Assembly: GCF_001866005.1 (NCBI RefSeq)
Contig: NZ_MLQR01000027.1
Location: forward strand, 1 to 64,000
From: Anaerobacillus alkalilacustris
GTDB lineage: Bacteria > Bacillota > Bacilli > Bacillales > Anaerobacillaceae
Reading direction: 5' to 3'
DNA: 64,000 bases
Under the pieces are notes generated by a model. It did no database searches. It was given only the letters and a program-made list of their open reading frames with translations, and was not told the DNA's origin. This document shows positions 1-8,347 of this stretch, in pieces; positions within the stretch are counted from its first letter, which is position 1; each line of letters starts with the position of its first letter. The position numbers and the translations under genes are program-made.

Positions 1-210
1 GGGACTTTGATAGTAGCTCATTACAAAAAAAGAAAAGCAGAAAGTAACACGGACTGCTGAAAAAGTCCAAATTTTTTTATCTGAAAAATAATATTCAAAA
101 AACGAGCCTCTAGAATCGCTTCTAAGGCTCGTTTGAGGGTTAGGGCGACATTTTTGCCCCCCTATAATCATTCGTTTTTCAAAAACATTCACTTTTTCAG
201 TGGCCTCAAA
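1..210 (+). mobile_element. End of an insertion sequence (possible transposase C-terminus)
   Basis: The first 60 bases read as an open frame of 19 codons ending in TGA with a basic tail (HYKKRKAESNTDC), which could be the end of a transposase. A strong inverted repeat (arms AACGAGCC and GGCTCGTT, about 101-134) follows and looks like its terminator. GCTGAAAAAGTCC near 56 and CACTTTTTCAGTGGCCTC near 189 resemble the ends of transposons of the IS1182/IS4 kind. The call rests on layout and motif similarity; the main body lies outside the window. Confidence 0.4.
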
Positions 211-336
211 GTAACATTCCAATATTTGTATCCTTAGCCTGATGACATTGGCCACAGGCTCCACCTCCTTTCTGTTAGAACAAAATAAAGAGCCTACCTT
301 GTGATAGACTCCAAAAACCCGAACCATAATTTTAAG

Positions 337-546
337 TTATTGACCCTTTATCCCTTTATAATTGTAATTACCTTTCTTTATTTCCTCATGGTCGGCTTTA
401 ACCGCCTCATCATAATCAGGCCTTTGCGACTCTTTGTCTTTGCAAGTCATGCATAGGCATTCCGTCGAATACATGGACGTGATTCGCCCACCCTTCAAGC
501 TACTGCCACATCGGTCACAGTGTGATTGAGTAAAAAATTTATCCAT
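337..546 (-). CDS. Small phage protein with Cys pairs
   Basis: A 69-residue protein starting MDKFFTQSHCDRCG. Two CxxC pairs (HCDRCG and CLCMTC) suggest a small zinc ribbon. Proteins of this type are common in the early-to-late junction of Firmicutes siphophages but have no known role. The ATG at 546 was chosen over an upstream in-frame ATG because upstream codons lie in the neighbouring gene; the two genes overlap by 8 bases, as usual in a phage operon. It is the last prophage gene before the insertion-sequence end. Confidence 0.7.
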   Translation of the reverse strand: MDKFFTQSHCDRCGSSLKGGRITSMYSTECLCMTCKDKESQRPDYDEAVKADHEEIKKGNYNYKGIKGQ

Positions 547-775
547 CAGTACCTCCCAATGTGTACTTTTCTCTAGTCCTATCGATGAAATGCTGAAGGT
601 GTTCGGCATTCTCTTCGAATTCCATGTCGCTGTTCCAGAAAAGGTCCAAGTCCTCAAGCAAATACAGAATGGTTAGTACACTTTCCTTTGCATCAGATTC
701 ACCAAGCACTACCTCTTTTTCAATGATGGTAGCAATCAACCCTCGTATCATTGCCCGATAGGTTTCTCTATTCAT
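539..775 (-). CDS. Small phage protein, unknown function
   Basis: A 78-residue acidic, helical protein starting MNRETYRAMIRGLI. I do not recognise a domain. It overlaps both neighbours by 8 bases, so the three genes are translationally coupled. The ATG at 775 lies 16 codons inside the longest open frame and is preferred because it preserves this overlap pattern. Confidence 0.65.
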   Translation of the reverse strand: MNRETYRAMIRGLIATIIEKEVVLGESDAKESVLTILYLLEDLDLFWNSDMEFEENAEHLQHFIDRTREKYTLGGTDG

Positions 776-1529
776 TTGGCTCACCTGCTTTTCTAAAGGC
801 TCCGCTTCCTTCGAGGTTGGCAAGTAGCACCTTCCTTGTTGTTTTATACTCGCTCCCGTTCATCCCAAGGCGAATGAGCCAAGTTCGCAAGGCATATTTC
901 GGATTGTCATCCTGTGCTTGCTTAAACGATGCTCGCTTTTGCTTTAGGGCACTTTTGTTGATGAATGCAATTAAATCTTGAAAGGCTGCAATCTGATCAG
1001 GGTTTAGGTTCGTTGCTTTTAGTTTGATCGTGAAAGTTTCTTCTTCAAAATCAAAGGCTATGCCTGAGATCCTTTCTGTTCCGAGTTCATCGAGCGCTTT
1101 CTGAAACTCTTCAAAGGTACTTATCTCTTTGAAGCTTAAGTCCTCTGCAAAAGTGCCATCCATCAGCGGTTCGGTTAGCTTGAAGGCTTTCATGATCAAG
1201 TGTTGCTTGCTAAAAAGCATGTTTACTAGATTGCGGAGGGTTGCTCCGGTGTGTTCTTCAAGCGGAAGCTTAACTTCTAAACTGTCTATGTTTAAAGGAT
1301 CCTGCTCTTCTTCAGGCATCTGCTCCGGTTCATCATTTAGAACCGTTGGACTTATCAACTCTTCAAAAGTCTTTACTTCTCCAGCTGAAGTTGTGATTGT
1401 TCCTTGCCTGTCGATTGTGTAGGTTTCTTCAGGCATTTCAATTTCGTAGGCAAAGGTTGGAGCATTCAGATACTTCGGCTTTACTCCGAAAAACTCGCCT
1501 AGTTTCTTTACCATTTCTTTTCGGTTCAT
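768..1529 (-). CDS. Phage 'virulence-related' type protein
   Basis: A 253-residue protein starting MNRKEMVKKLGEFFGVKPKY, with a strong ribosome site (GGAGGGAAGT) before the ATG. The N-terminus (about 50 residues, including FAYEIEMP) matches a family that I recall being annotated as virulence-related in clostridial and Bacillus prophages. The middle is acidic and low in complexity (residues about 70-100) and the C-terminus is basic with a WLIRLGMNG segment. The function is unknown; the old label is not evidence of virulence. Confidence 0.65.
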   Translation of the reverse strand: MNRKEMVKKLGEFFGVKPKYLNAPTFAYEIEMPEETYTIDRQGTITTSAGEVKTFEELISPTVLNDEPEQMPEEEQDPLNIDSLEVKLPLEEHTGATLRNLVNMLFSKQHLIMKAFKLTEPLMDGTFAEDLSFKEISTFEEFQKALDELGTERISGIAFDFEEETFTIKLKATNLNPDQIAAFQDLIAFINKSALKQKRASFKQAQDDNPKYALRTWLIRLGMNGSEYKTTRKVLLANLEGSGAFRKAGEPNE

Positions 1530-1629
1530 TTTACTTCCCTCCTGTGTTTTGGTGTAGTACATATATCACTCTAAACACAGGTAATAGCAAGTCATTCCGG
1601 ACAGATATCCGCATTTATTTTTAACGTAA

Positions 1630-1655
1630 AAAGCAAGCCCCTCAAGGCCTGCCCT
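1630..1655 (-). terminator. Possible terminator after the 104-residue gene
   Basis: Read on the minus strand, GCAGGCC and GGGGCTTGC form a short imperfect hairpin followed by TTTTT. It sits directly after the stop of the gene ending at 1656. Confidence 0.45.
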
Positions 1656-1970
1656 TTAATCATTTTCAATCCCAACATACCTTGCATAAGTATATCCCTC
1701 GTTATTAACAAGAATCTTTTCACCGGTATCTTGGTTAATCACTCGAATGCAACGAACCTCTCTGTTTTCATTCACTCCACCATCTTCCTCGGTGATCCAA
1801 GGCTGGTCGTTGAAAAAGTCATTTGCAAAGGAATGAAATTGGTCGTCCTCCAATAACACCTCTTTTATCACACAGTAACTTTGACCCTGCTGCCTACTCT
1901 TTATCGCTTGTTCAGTCAATACCTCCAACTCGGTCAGGTCGCCTATTTTTCTACCGAAGATTGCTCTCAA
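1656..1970 (-). CDS. Hypothetical phage protein
   Basis: A 104-residue protein with a probable TTG start (TTGAGAGCAATC) preceded by GGAG at suitable distance. It is rich in acidic residues and has a beta-strand-like C-terminus (REVRCIRVINQDTGEKILV). No family is recognised with confidence. It sits just after the 65-residue gene and before a possible terminator. Confidence 0.6.
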   Translation of the reverse strand: MRAIFGRKIGDLTELEVLTEQAIKSRQQGQSYCVIKEVLLEDDQFHSFANDFFNDQPWITEEDGGVNENREVRCIRVINQDTGEKILVNNEGYTYARYVGIEND

Positions 1971-1977
1971 GTACTAA

Positions 1978-2175
1978 TCACTCCACTTCAACGTATTCCA
2001 TCATAATTTGCAGGGCCTCATCATAGGAACCGGATAGCATCACTTGCTCAATTACTTCCTTCGCTTCATCGGCTTTCCCGTTTTCTTTTAAGGCTCTACT
2101 TACCCGACCGAGGATTGAAAAGATATTTCCATCTTCACCCACTAGTTTGCAAGTTGGCTTGATTTGTTCTTCCAT
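1978..2175 (-). CDS. Small phage protein, unknown function
   Basis: A 65-residue protein (MEEQIKPTCKLVGEDGNIF...). The first half resembles a small protein seen next to phage methylase genes in Firmicutes prophages; the second half is helical and acidic. Its stop lies 7 bases before the start of the next gene. The start has a good ribosome site (GGAGGTG). No function can be assigned. Confidence 0.65.
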   Translation of the reverse strand: MEEQIKPTCKLVGEDGNIFSILGRVSRALKENGKADEAKEVIEQVMLSGSYDEALQIMMEYVEVE

Positions 2176-2250
2176 CGCTACACCTCCATTCTATTAAGGT
2201 AGTAGCATATTGCCATACACATTGAAGCATAGCAACTAGATTCATAGCTA

Positions 2251-3507
2251 TTACTGTAATAATTCCACTTCTTCTACCGACTCTGGTTTTGGTACATCAG
2301 CAAAGGCAATCTCTTCGCCATTTCTCAGTAAAAATACACCTTTATCAGTCCCAACCTGCTCAATGTACCTTTTCACAATCACATCAGAATACTTTTCATC
2401 CAGTTCAACCGTGTAGCAAATGCGATTGGTCTGTTCACAGGCAATAAGTGTAGATCCACTCCCACCAAACGGATCGAGCACGATGCAATTGCTCATGCTG
2501 CTGTTCTGGATTGGGTAAGCACAAAGGCCAACAGGCTTCATGGTTGGATGAAGGGCATTCTTTGAAGGTCTATCAAAATTCCAGATGGTACTTTGTTTTC
2601 TATCTCCGTACCAGTTGTGCTTTCCATCCTTTAACCAACCAAATAAAATGGGTTCGTGCTTCCACTGGTAAGGGCTACGGCCAAGAACCAGGCTTTGCTT
2701 TGCCCAAATACAAACACCAGACAAGTAAAATCCTGCATCTTTAAATGCCTTTCTGAAGTTGTATCCTTCCGTATCTGCGTGGAAAACATAAATGGATGCA
2801 TCCTTCTCCATGCTTGCAGCCATGTTGCTAAACGCTTTGAACAAAAAGCTATAAAACTCTTGGTCTTTCATATTATCGTTTTTGATACTACCTGCTTGAG
2901 AAGAGTAATTTACATTGTATGGCGGGTCCGTTATCACTAGATTCGCCTTTTGCCCATTCATGAGTTCCTGGTATACATCAGGGTCTGTACTATCACCGCA
3001 GATTAACCTATGCCTTCCAAGCAACCACACATCGCCCTTATGTGTAATTGTAGGTTCAGCCAGCTCCTTTTCTACATCAAAATCATCTTCGTTAATATCT
3101 TTGTCATGGACTTCGTTAAATAGCTGATCAATTTCAGGTGGATCGAAACCTGTAAATCCGATATCGTAGTCCATTGATTGCAAATCCTGAATCAAATCTG
3201 CTAATAACTCTTTGTTCCATTCACCACTGATTTTATTAAGAGCAATATTTAAAGCTTTTTCCTTTGTCTTATCAATATCGATAACTACACAATCAATCTC
3301 GGTATAGCCCAATGTCTTTAAAACAGAAGCTCGTTGATGCCCACCGATAACCGTCAAATCCTTATTCACGATAATTGGGTCTACATATCCGAACTCACTG
3401 ATACTATTTTTTATTTTTTCAAATTCACTGTCTCCCGGTTTGAGCTTCTTCCTTGGGTTATAACTAGCTGGAACCAAGTCGTCTATTCTTAATTTTTTAA
3501 AGTTCAT
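2251..3507 (-). CDS. ParB-domain DNA methyltransferase
   Basis: A 418-residue fusion common in Firmicutes prophages. The N-terminal third is a ParB/sulfiredoxin-like domain with GGHQR around residue 57. The C-terminal part is a beta-class N6-adenine or N4-cytosine methyltransferase with the catalytic DPPYN motif near residue 195 and the cofactor motif DPFGGSGST near residue 345. Such enzymes methylate phage DNA, probably against host restriction; this one may counter the nearby type I system, which is inference. The ATG at 3507 was chosen because GGAG lies 8 bases upstream; a GTG three codons earlier is possible. It overlaps the end of the preceding gene. Confidence 0.88.
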   Translation of the reverse strand: MNFKKLRIDDLVPASYNPRKKLKPGDSEFEKIKNSISEFGYVDPIIVNKDLTVIGGHQRASVLKTLGYTEIDCVVIDIDKTKEKALNIALNKISGEWNKELLADLIQDLQSMDYDIGFTGFDPPEIDQLFNEVHDKDINEDDFDVEKELAEPTITHKGDVWLLGRHRLICGDSTDPDVYQELMNGQKANLVITDPPYNVNYSSQAGSIKNDNMKDQEFYSFLFKAFSNMAASMEKDASIYVFHADTEGYNFRKAFKDAGFYLSGVCIWAKQSLVLGRSPYQWKHEPILFGWLKDGKHNWYGDRKQSTIWNFDRPSKNALHPTMKPVGLCAYPIQNSSMSNCIVLDPFGGSGSTLIACEQTNRICYTVELDEKYSDVIVKRYIEQVGTDKGVFLLRNGEEIAFADVPKPESVEEVELLQ

Positions 3508-3934
3508 CTTCTTCACTCCAAAATCTTGATTTTATGTAACAGTCATGGCTACAAAACTTTCGTTTCTTGTTCCCGTAAGTGCTAAACTCTTTTCCACAAT
3601 GTGGACATGTATAGTGGTAGATCGCAGTTTCACTTTTGTTTCTCGCTTGCGGGTTTTCTTTCCACCATTTCCGGCGACATTCTTCAGAACAAAACTTCCT
3701 AGCTCGGCCACGCCCTTTTTGTTTGATAGGTTTACCACAGCAAGTGCAGAGAAGATTATTCTTGATCTGTTCTTTCACATTTAAAGCAACCACACTCGAA
3801 TCACCGGTTAGGCCATTCCTTCTACAAAAGCCACGTATGCTGTCTCGTGATTTTCCCAACACCGCTGCGATTGCTTTATAGCCAACCCCTTTTAACCGAA
3901 GGTCATAAATAAGCTGCTTTTCTGCTTCCGTCAT
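3497..3934 (-). CDS. HTH and zinc-finger DNA-binding phage protein
   Basis: A 145-residue protein. Residues 1-40 form a helix-turn-helix similar to sigma region 4 or a small-terminase HTH (DLRLKGVGYKAIAAVLGKS). Residues about 60-140 carry three Cys clusters (CTCCGK, CSEECRRKW, CPHCGKEF with CSHDC), which predict two treble-clef or MYM-like zinc fingers. It follows the cos-like region and precedes the methyltransferase, a position where a small terminase or late regulator is often found. Which of these it is cannot be decided from the sequence. Confidence 0.7.
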   Translation of the reverse strand: MTEAEKQLIYDLRLKGVGYKAIAAVLGKSRDSIRGFCRRNGLTGDSSVVALNVKEQIKNNLLCTCCGKPIKQKGRGRARKFCSEECRRKWWKENPQARNKSETAIYHYTCPHCGKEFSTYGNKKRKFCSHDCYIKSRFWSEEDEL

Positions 3935-4189
3935 CTCTCATGCTCCTTTCTGCGTAAACAGTATTAAAAAGAGCAATAAAAAAACGCCTGAATTAGCCAT
4001 TTACTAAACTAATACGGACGTTTCATTGCCATTTCTTATTTAAGTGTTAAATGTTCCTCAAAACCAATAGCACCAAGGCTTTATTAGGATTTTTATAACT
4101 TTTCCATTTGTACTATTTCGCAAATTATAAAATAGCTAAAACCCTTATTTTAACTAATGATTTTCACTATTCGATATCCTCTATGGATA

Positions 4190-4285
4190 CCCCCCTTATT
4201 TAATTACGCGAAAATTCACGTGAAGGGGGCACGCGGTCACCAGCCAATGGGTTGTAGGGATTTGACCTCCCCTAGGGGGGCTATC
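4190..4285. other. Candidate phage cos site
   Basis: A G/C-rich block with CCCCTAGGGGGG and GAAGGGGGCACGCGGTCACC stands out in an A+T-rich region and lies directly after the HNH gene. In HK97-like phages with an HNH protein next to the terminase, the cos site sits here. There is no gene in it; short open frames across it look like chance. The whole interval 3935-4283 is otherwise A+T-rich and without recognisable genes. Confidence 0.4.
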
Positions 4286-4637
4286 AAAAGGTGTACACTG
4301 GATGCTGGTCTTCTGTTCTCGTCTTTCTGTCATGGCACTTCTTACATAAAGGCTGCCAATTGGTTTCATCCCAGAACAAACGCTGATCTCCACGGTGAGG
4401 AGTAATATGGTCCACAACCGTTGCTGGTGTTACCTTCCCTTTCTTTTCACAATGTTTACATAGAGGATGGGCGTTTAAGAATTGTTTCCGTGCTTTTCGC
4501 CATCGACTATCATAACCACGCTCCCTTGCACCAGCTCGTTCGTCTGCATAAAGCTTCGCATGAAACTCACAATACGATTGGTCCGTTAACAATGGACACC
4601 CCGGATGCTTGCATGGTTTCTTTGGTTTCATAGGCAT
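4284..4637 (-). CDS. Phage HNH endonuclease
   Basis: A 117-residue HNH nuclease. Four cysteines frame the fold (CKHC near residue 73, CKKC near 102), with the active-site VVDHITPHRGD around residues 88-98 and a closing NWQPLCKKCHDRKT. Family members work with the terminase at cos sites of siphophages. Start ATG at 4637 has GGAG 9 bases upstream. The adjacent G/C-rich block supports a packaging role, but large terminase, portal and capsid genes are missing. Confidence 0.9.
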   Translation of the reverse strand: MPMKPKKPCKHPGCPLLTDQSYCEFHAKLYADERAGARERGYDSRWRKARKQFLNAHPLCKHCEKKGKVTPATVVDHITPHRGDQRLFWDETNWQPLCKKCHDRKTRTEDQHPVYTF

Positions 4638-4672
4638 TTATCTCAACTCCGTAGTTCACTTTATAAATTAAA

Positions 4673-4706
4673 GAAAGCCCAAGAAGATATTCCTTCAAGG
4701 GCTGTT
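4673..4706 (-). terminator. Terminator after the orphan gene
   Basis: AGCCC and GGGCT with inner AAGAAG/CCTTC arms form a hairpin followed on the minus strand by a T-rich run (TTTCTTTAATTT). It ends the transcript of the gene at 4837-5610. Confidence 0.55.
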
Positions 4707-4836
4707 GTTATGCTATTTCTACATCTTATACTTTAGCACACTTACTACATGGCTTATAATGGCTTTTCATGGCCTGTTTACACAAAGTTATATAGGTTCG
4801 ATGCAAAAAGCTGCCTTTGTTGAACATCATTTTCAC

Positions 4837-5610
4837 TTATATATTAGAAAGTACTTCGTGTAAATCAGTCACCGAGGGATCAATAAAATTAGTGATGTTA
4901 GGATGGGCTTTATTTTTACTAACTATTTCAAAGGAAATAGGGTTTGGATGAACATCTTTTGCAAGAAAAAATACTTGTTGCTCTGGATTTGGAAGATGCG
5001 GAATGTTAGCAACATATTTTTTTAGAAAGTTTTCAAATAATATTTTATGTTTATTTGAAAGAAGCTCCGAATTATCAGGAATACCTTTCTGTTGTAGTAC
5101 ATCTTGAATATAAGCATTATCTAAACTATTAATCATACTACCAACCATAATAAACACTCGGTCAGAGTTTACCCCAATGGATGCTGCTTCATTAACAACA
5201 TCCTGAATATGGTCATACCATACATCACCACGGGTGTAACCTAAGTCAGTTTGAAATCGAAGTAAAGCTACTGGTTGATTATCTTTTTGAAATAGGACAT
5301 ATTGATTATGACTAGATACTTGTAAATTCGGCAATATTTTAGCAAAGAAGTTAACAAGCACTTGTGTGAGATTTTTGGATACACGCTGACCAGACTTTCT
5401 CTTGAGACTTTTTGCTTGCTTCAGAATTTCCTCATCTACATAGACGTCCGTAATTTTCTCAAAAAGTTCTTGTTCTAAATTTTGACCAGAATGAGAGGCT
5501 ACAGGGGGGTGTTGATTAATTGTATTCCCACCCTTCACCAGTGATACAAGTTCATCCAACAAACTAACTGCCTTCGCTAAGTTTTCACTATCCGTTTCGC
5601 TCCACGTCAT
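4837..5610 (-). CDS. Unknown protein with its own operator-flanked promoter
   Basis: A 257-residue soluble protein with no transmembrane segment or signal peptide. I do not recognise the family. Residues 1-60 are helical and acidic, 60-95 basic (KQAKSLKRKSGQRVSKNL), and 95-257 look like an alpha/beta domain (YVLFQKDNQPVALLRFQ). It stands apart from the phage operon: it has its own consensus promoter placed between inverted repeats and its own terminator. That resembles a phage 'moron' or a self-regulated accessory gene such as a defence or exclusion function, but no function is shown. Start ATG at 5610 has AGGAGG upstream. Confidence 0.75.
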   Translation of the reverse strand: MTWSETDSENLAKAVSLLDELVSLVKGGNTINQHPPVASHSGQNLEQELFEKITDVYVDEEILKQAKSLKRKSGQRVSKNLTQVLVNFFAKILPNLQVSSHNQYVLFQKDNQPVALLRFQTDLGYTRGDVWYDHIQDVVNEAASIGVNSDRVFIMVGSMINSLDNAYIQDVLQQKGIPDNSELLSNKHKILFENFLKKYVANIPHLPNPEQQVFFLAKDVHPNPISFEIVSKNKAHPNITNFIDPSVTDLHEVLSNI

Positions 5611-5626
5611 AACTAAAACCTCCTAT

Positions 5627-5717
5627 TTTGTTTGCTCGCTTGCTCACGTAAATAAGTATACATTTGAAACTAATTAATTGTCAATAGCGTATTTGCGTGA
5701 GCAATCGCGTAAACAAA
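5627..5717 (-). promoter_or_regulatory. Promoter flanked by a 28-base inverted repeat operator
   Basis: Read on the minus strand, TTGACA (5679-5684) and TATACT (5655-5660) are 18 bases apart and make a near-consensus sigma-A promoter. Arms of an imperfect inverted repeat lie on both sides (5627-5654 and 5690-5717; core TTGCTCACG[T/C]AAATA). A repressor binding both arms would block or loop out the promoter. Confidence 0.75.
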
Positions 5718-5761
5718 ATAAAAAAAGACATTACATTTTATTTATCTGTTGTTCAATTTAA

Positions 5762-5811
5762 AAAAGCCCGAATAAACAAGTTCTCTTAAAAATGCTTGTT
5801 TTCGAGCTTTC
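5762..5811 (-). terminator. Rho-independent terminator
   Basis: Long interrupted hairpin with arms AAAGCCCGAATAAACAAG and CTTGTTTTCGAGCTTT. On the minus strand it ends with TTTTTT, so it terminates the phage operon after the ArpU-like gene. Confidence 0.7.
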
Positions 5812-5833
5812 ATTACTAATTATTCAAAATTGT

Positions 5834-6265
5834 TCATGTACATCTTTTTTCAGGAGATGATAAAATTCGGTTTGCATCTTTCAACGCTTTACTATGCAAT
5901 CGATAAATCCAACGCAAATCGTATCCCAAAATTGCTGCTACTTCTTCCCATGTGCTGCCATTCAGATAGCGAAGTTCAAGAAGTAGTTTATAGAGTGGGT
6001 TATCAATTCCCGCAACAAAGTCTTTCAACTCCTGCTTTAAAGCTACCAACCTATCAATATCTGCATCAATTTCTTGTTCAAGATTCATCAACTTTACAAG
6101 TGTATTTTCCATCGGAGATCGCTGCTTTGATCCTTGAACGAGGTCTGAGTGAATAACCGACGTCACTTTAAGAGCTTGATTTCTTAACACAGCTACCTGT
6201 TCTAATTTACAGTTAATTAGCTGATCAAGGTTAAAGGCTTGAGATAAATACTCCTTTGCATTCAC
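5834..6265 (-). CDS. ArpU/RinA-like late regulator (sigma-like HTH)
   Basis: About 143 residues from a GTG start giving MNAKEYLSQAFNLDQLIN, the usual beginning of the DUF1492/ArpU-like family. Residues about 15-95 are coiled-coil helices; residues 100-140 form a sigma-70 region-4-like HTH (LRYLNGSTWEEVAAILGYD). Family members switch on late phage genes. GTG at 6265 was chosen because GGAGG lies 8 bases upstream; the ATG at 6271 is too close to it. It overlaps no gene and ends the early operon before a terminator. Confidence 0.78.
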   Translation of the reverse strand: MNAKEYLSQAFNLDQLINCKLEQVAVLRNQALKVTSVIHSDLVQGSKQRSPMENTLVKLMNLEQEIDADIDRLVALKQELKDFVAGIDNPLYKLLLELRYLNGSTWEEVAAILGYDLRWIYRLHSKALKDANRILSSPEKRCT

Positions 6266-6293
6266 AACCATTCCCTCCTGCCTAATTTTCAAT

Positions 6294-6545
6294 TTAGTTA
6301 CCATAGCTCATCCCTTCTTTCAGATAGTTTGAGTTATCCAAATTGTACATATCAATAATTTCATTACGGATTTTGACATCCAGAGATTGTATATGTTCAA
6401 AAGCTTTTAGTCTATCCATCTGCAATTGAGTTGATGTTTTAAAAAAGCTACACCCAACCCCTTCACACTGTTTCACTCTTAGAACCTTACACTTTCCATT
6501 CATGTAAGCAAAACAGTTCTGTTCCTGTTTCATTACTTCATCCAT
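6294..6545 (-). CDS. Cys-rich small phage protein
   Basis: An 83-residue protein with four cysteines in the first 35 residues (CFAYMNGKCKVLRVKQCEG, then VGCSFFK), probably binding zinc, followed by a helical region. It overlaps the end of the SNF2 gene by 8 bases and runs into the ArpU-like gene. Related small proteins occur at this point in many Firmicutes prophages; no function is known. Confidence 0.65.
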   Translation of the reverse strand: MDEVMKQEQNCFAYMNGKCKVLRVKQCEGVGCSFFKTSTQLQMDRLKAFEHIQSLDVKIRNEIIDMYNLDNSNYLKEGMSYGN

Positions 6546-7914
6546 GAGAATTGACCTCCTTGTGCTTATTCATTTTCGCCTTCACTGCTTCGATAAGCGC
6601 AGCTTGGCTCACATCTTTATCTTTCAAAGCTTTCATCACCCGTTCATCGATCGTGTCTTTGGCAATCAAATGGTGAATGATTACGGTCTCCTTCTGGCCT
6701 TGACGCCACAATCTCGCATTCGTTTGTTGGTAGAGTTCAAGACTCCACGTTAATCCAAACCAGACAAGGGTTGAACCCCCAGATTGTAAGTTCAAACCAT
6801 GTCCTGCTGAAGCGGGGTGAATGGCCGCAACTGGAATTTTCCCATTGTTCCATCTCTTTATAGAACCCGTACTTGATAGTACTTCAACTTTAAATCGCTT
6901 TTGTATCCGGATCAGATCGTGCTTAAACCAGTAGGCAATTAAGACAGGTTTCCCATTGGCTCCTTCGATTACGTCTTCTAGCGCATCTAGCTTTCGGTCG
7001 TGTATAGGCGTTACCGCACCATGATCATCGTAGACTGCACCATTTGCCATCTGCAAAAGTTTGTTTGATAACGTTGCAGCATTGGCTGCAGTAATTTCCT
7101 CGTCGTTAACGGTCGTTATCAAATCTCGTTTCAGACGATCAAGGGTTTCCATTTCTTTGTCAGAAATCCTGACTGCTACTTCATTCATCACTAGCTTTGG
7201 TAGTTTCAGATAATCAGAACCTTTCATACTAATCGTGATATCTGAAATCTGTTGATGAATAGCTTCTTCTGCTCCTGGCTTAGGTTTGTAAGAGAATATG
7301 ACTTGTTGATTGCGTTTATCAGGTACAAAGTAAGTTTCTCTGTATCTACCAATAAACCGTCCTAGTCTTTGTCCCATATCCAAAAGACGATACTCTGCCC
7401 ATAAGTCCATGAGTCCGTTCGATGATGGTGTTCCGGTAAGGCCGACAAACCTTTTCACTTGAGGTCTGACTTTAAGTAGACTTTTGAACCGCTTTGTCTG
7501 ATGAGATTTAAACGAGGAAAGCTCATCTATTACCACCATGTCAAAATCAAAGGGGATTCCACTTTTAGAAATCAGCCATTCCACATTTTCACGATTAATG
7601 ATGTACACCTGAGCTTTTCTCATCAGTGCTGTTTTTCTTTCCGTTTCAGTACCAATTGCAACGGTGTATTGCAGCCCTATAAGATGATCCCATTTTTCAA
7701 TCTCTGCTGGCCATGTATCTCTAGCTACTCGAAGTGGTGCAATGACCAGCACTTTTCGAACGAGAAAGCTATCTAAGGTTAGATCGAAAATGGAGGAAAG
7801 AGTAATCACTGTCTTGCCTTAACCTAAGCCCATATCGAGAATGAGGCTTGCAATCTGGTTGTCCTTAACAAACTCCATTGCAAATCGCTGATAATCATGC
7901 GGTATGAACTTCAT
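6538..7914 (-). pseudogene. Phage SNF2-family helicase with in-frame stop in Walker A
   Basis: The complete reading frame from ATG at 7914 (MKFIPHDYQRFAMEF) is 459 codons, typical for phage SNF2 helicases. Codon 32 (7819-7821) is TAA, placed inside the Walker A motif so that the frame reads GLG-stop-GKT instead of GLGKT. The rest is intact: motif II DELSSFK, GLTGTP, and C-terminal helicase motifs (SAGHGLNLQ, QTNARLWRQGQKE). A GTG at 7809 could restart translation but would give a protein without the ATP-binding motif. Six extra bases at the stop explain both the stop and the added Gly codon. The phage helicase is therefore probably inactive. Confidence 0.85.
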
Positions 7915-8201
7915 TTGGCATCACCTCCCATAATTTCAGCGAGTAAAGGTTCTATCTGCTTTACGTTATCCAAGCAAAAAAACAAAAACCCTAGAGACTC
8001 TAACTGTCTTTTTCGCTTTTCCTGTAAAGGCCTTAATCTTTTTCCTGGTGCTTTGACTTCCACAAAGGCCATTTTTCCATGTGATAATAAAACCAATCGG
8101 TCTGGCACTCCATCAAATCCGGGGGATATCAATTTTAGTGCCAACCCTCCCATCTTTTTTACTTCTGTTACTAGTTTTCGTTCGAGATGTTTTTCAAGCA
8201 T
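7911..8201 (-). CDS. VRR-NUC domain nuclease
   Basis: A 96-residue stand-alone VRR-NUC (PD-(D/E)xK) protein. The catalytic elements are GFDGVPDRLVLL (Asp near residue 38) and AFVEVKAPG (E-x-K near residues 48-50). Such nucleases resolve or trim branched DNA. It overlaps the SNF2 start by 4 bases, the usual VRR-NUC/SNF2 pair of phage replication modules. Confidence 0.88.
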   Translation of the reverse strand: MLEKHLERKLVTEVKKMGGLALKLISPGFDGVPDRLVLLSHGKMAFVEVKAPGKRLRPLQEKRKRQLESLGFLFFCLDNVKQIEPLLAEIMGGDAK

Positions 8202-8231
8202 GTCTGCCTCCTTAACATCAGTGATAGGGGG

Positions 8232-8334
8232 AGTGTGCAGGTCCGTGCATGGTATATATATAACTTTATATATATACTATTTTTTTTAACCCTATAGAAA
8301 AGTCTATAATATGACCTTCATAGACCTGCACACT
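8232..8334. other. Candidate phage replication origin (inverted repeat around an A+T core)
   Basis: Perfect 12-base inverted repeats (AGTGTGCAGGTC at 8232-8243, GACCTGCACACT at 8323-8334) enclose about 80 bases of nearly pure A+T with TATATATATA runs. It lies between the primase-helicase and VRR-NUC genes and carries no gene. The structure fits an origin with initiator sites around a DNA unwinding element. Confidence 0.45.
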
Positions 8335-8347
8335 TTAGGAAAACCAT

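Noticed and set aside
4157..4405. Plus-strand ORF of 82 codons over the cos-like block
   Set aside because: It overlaps the HNH gene antisense, has no ribosome site and an unlikely composition; the G/C-rich block is better explained as a site.
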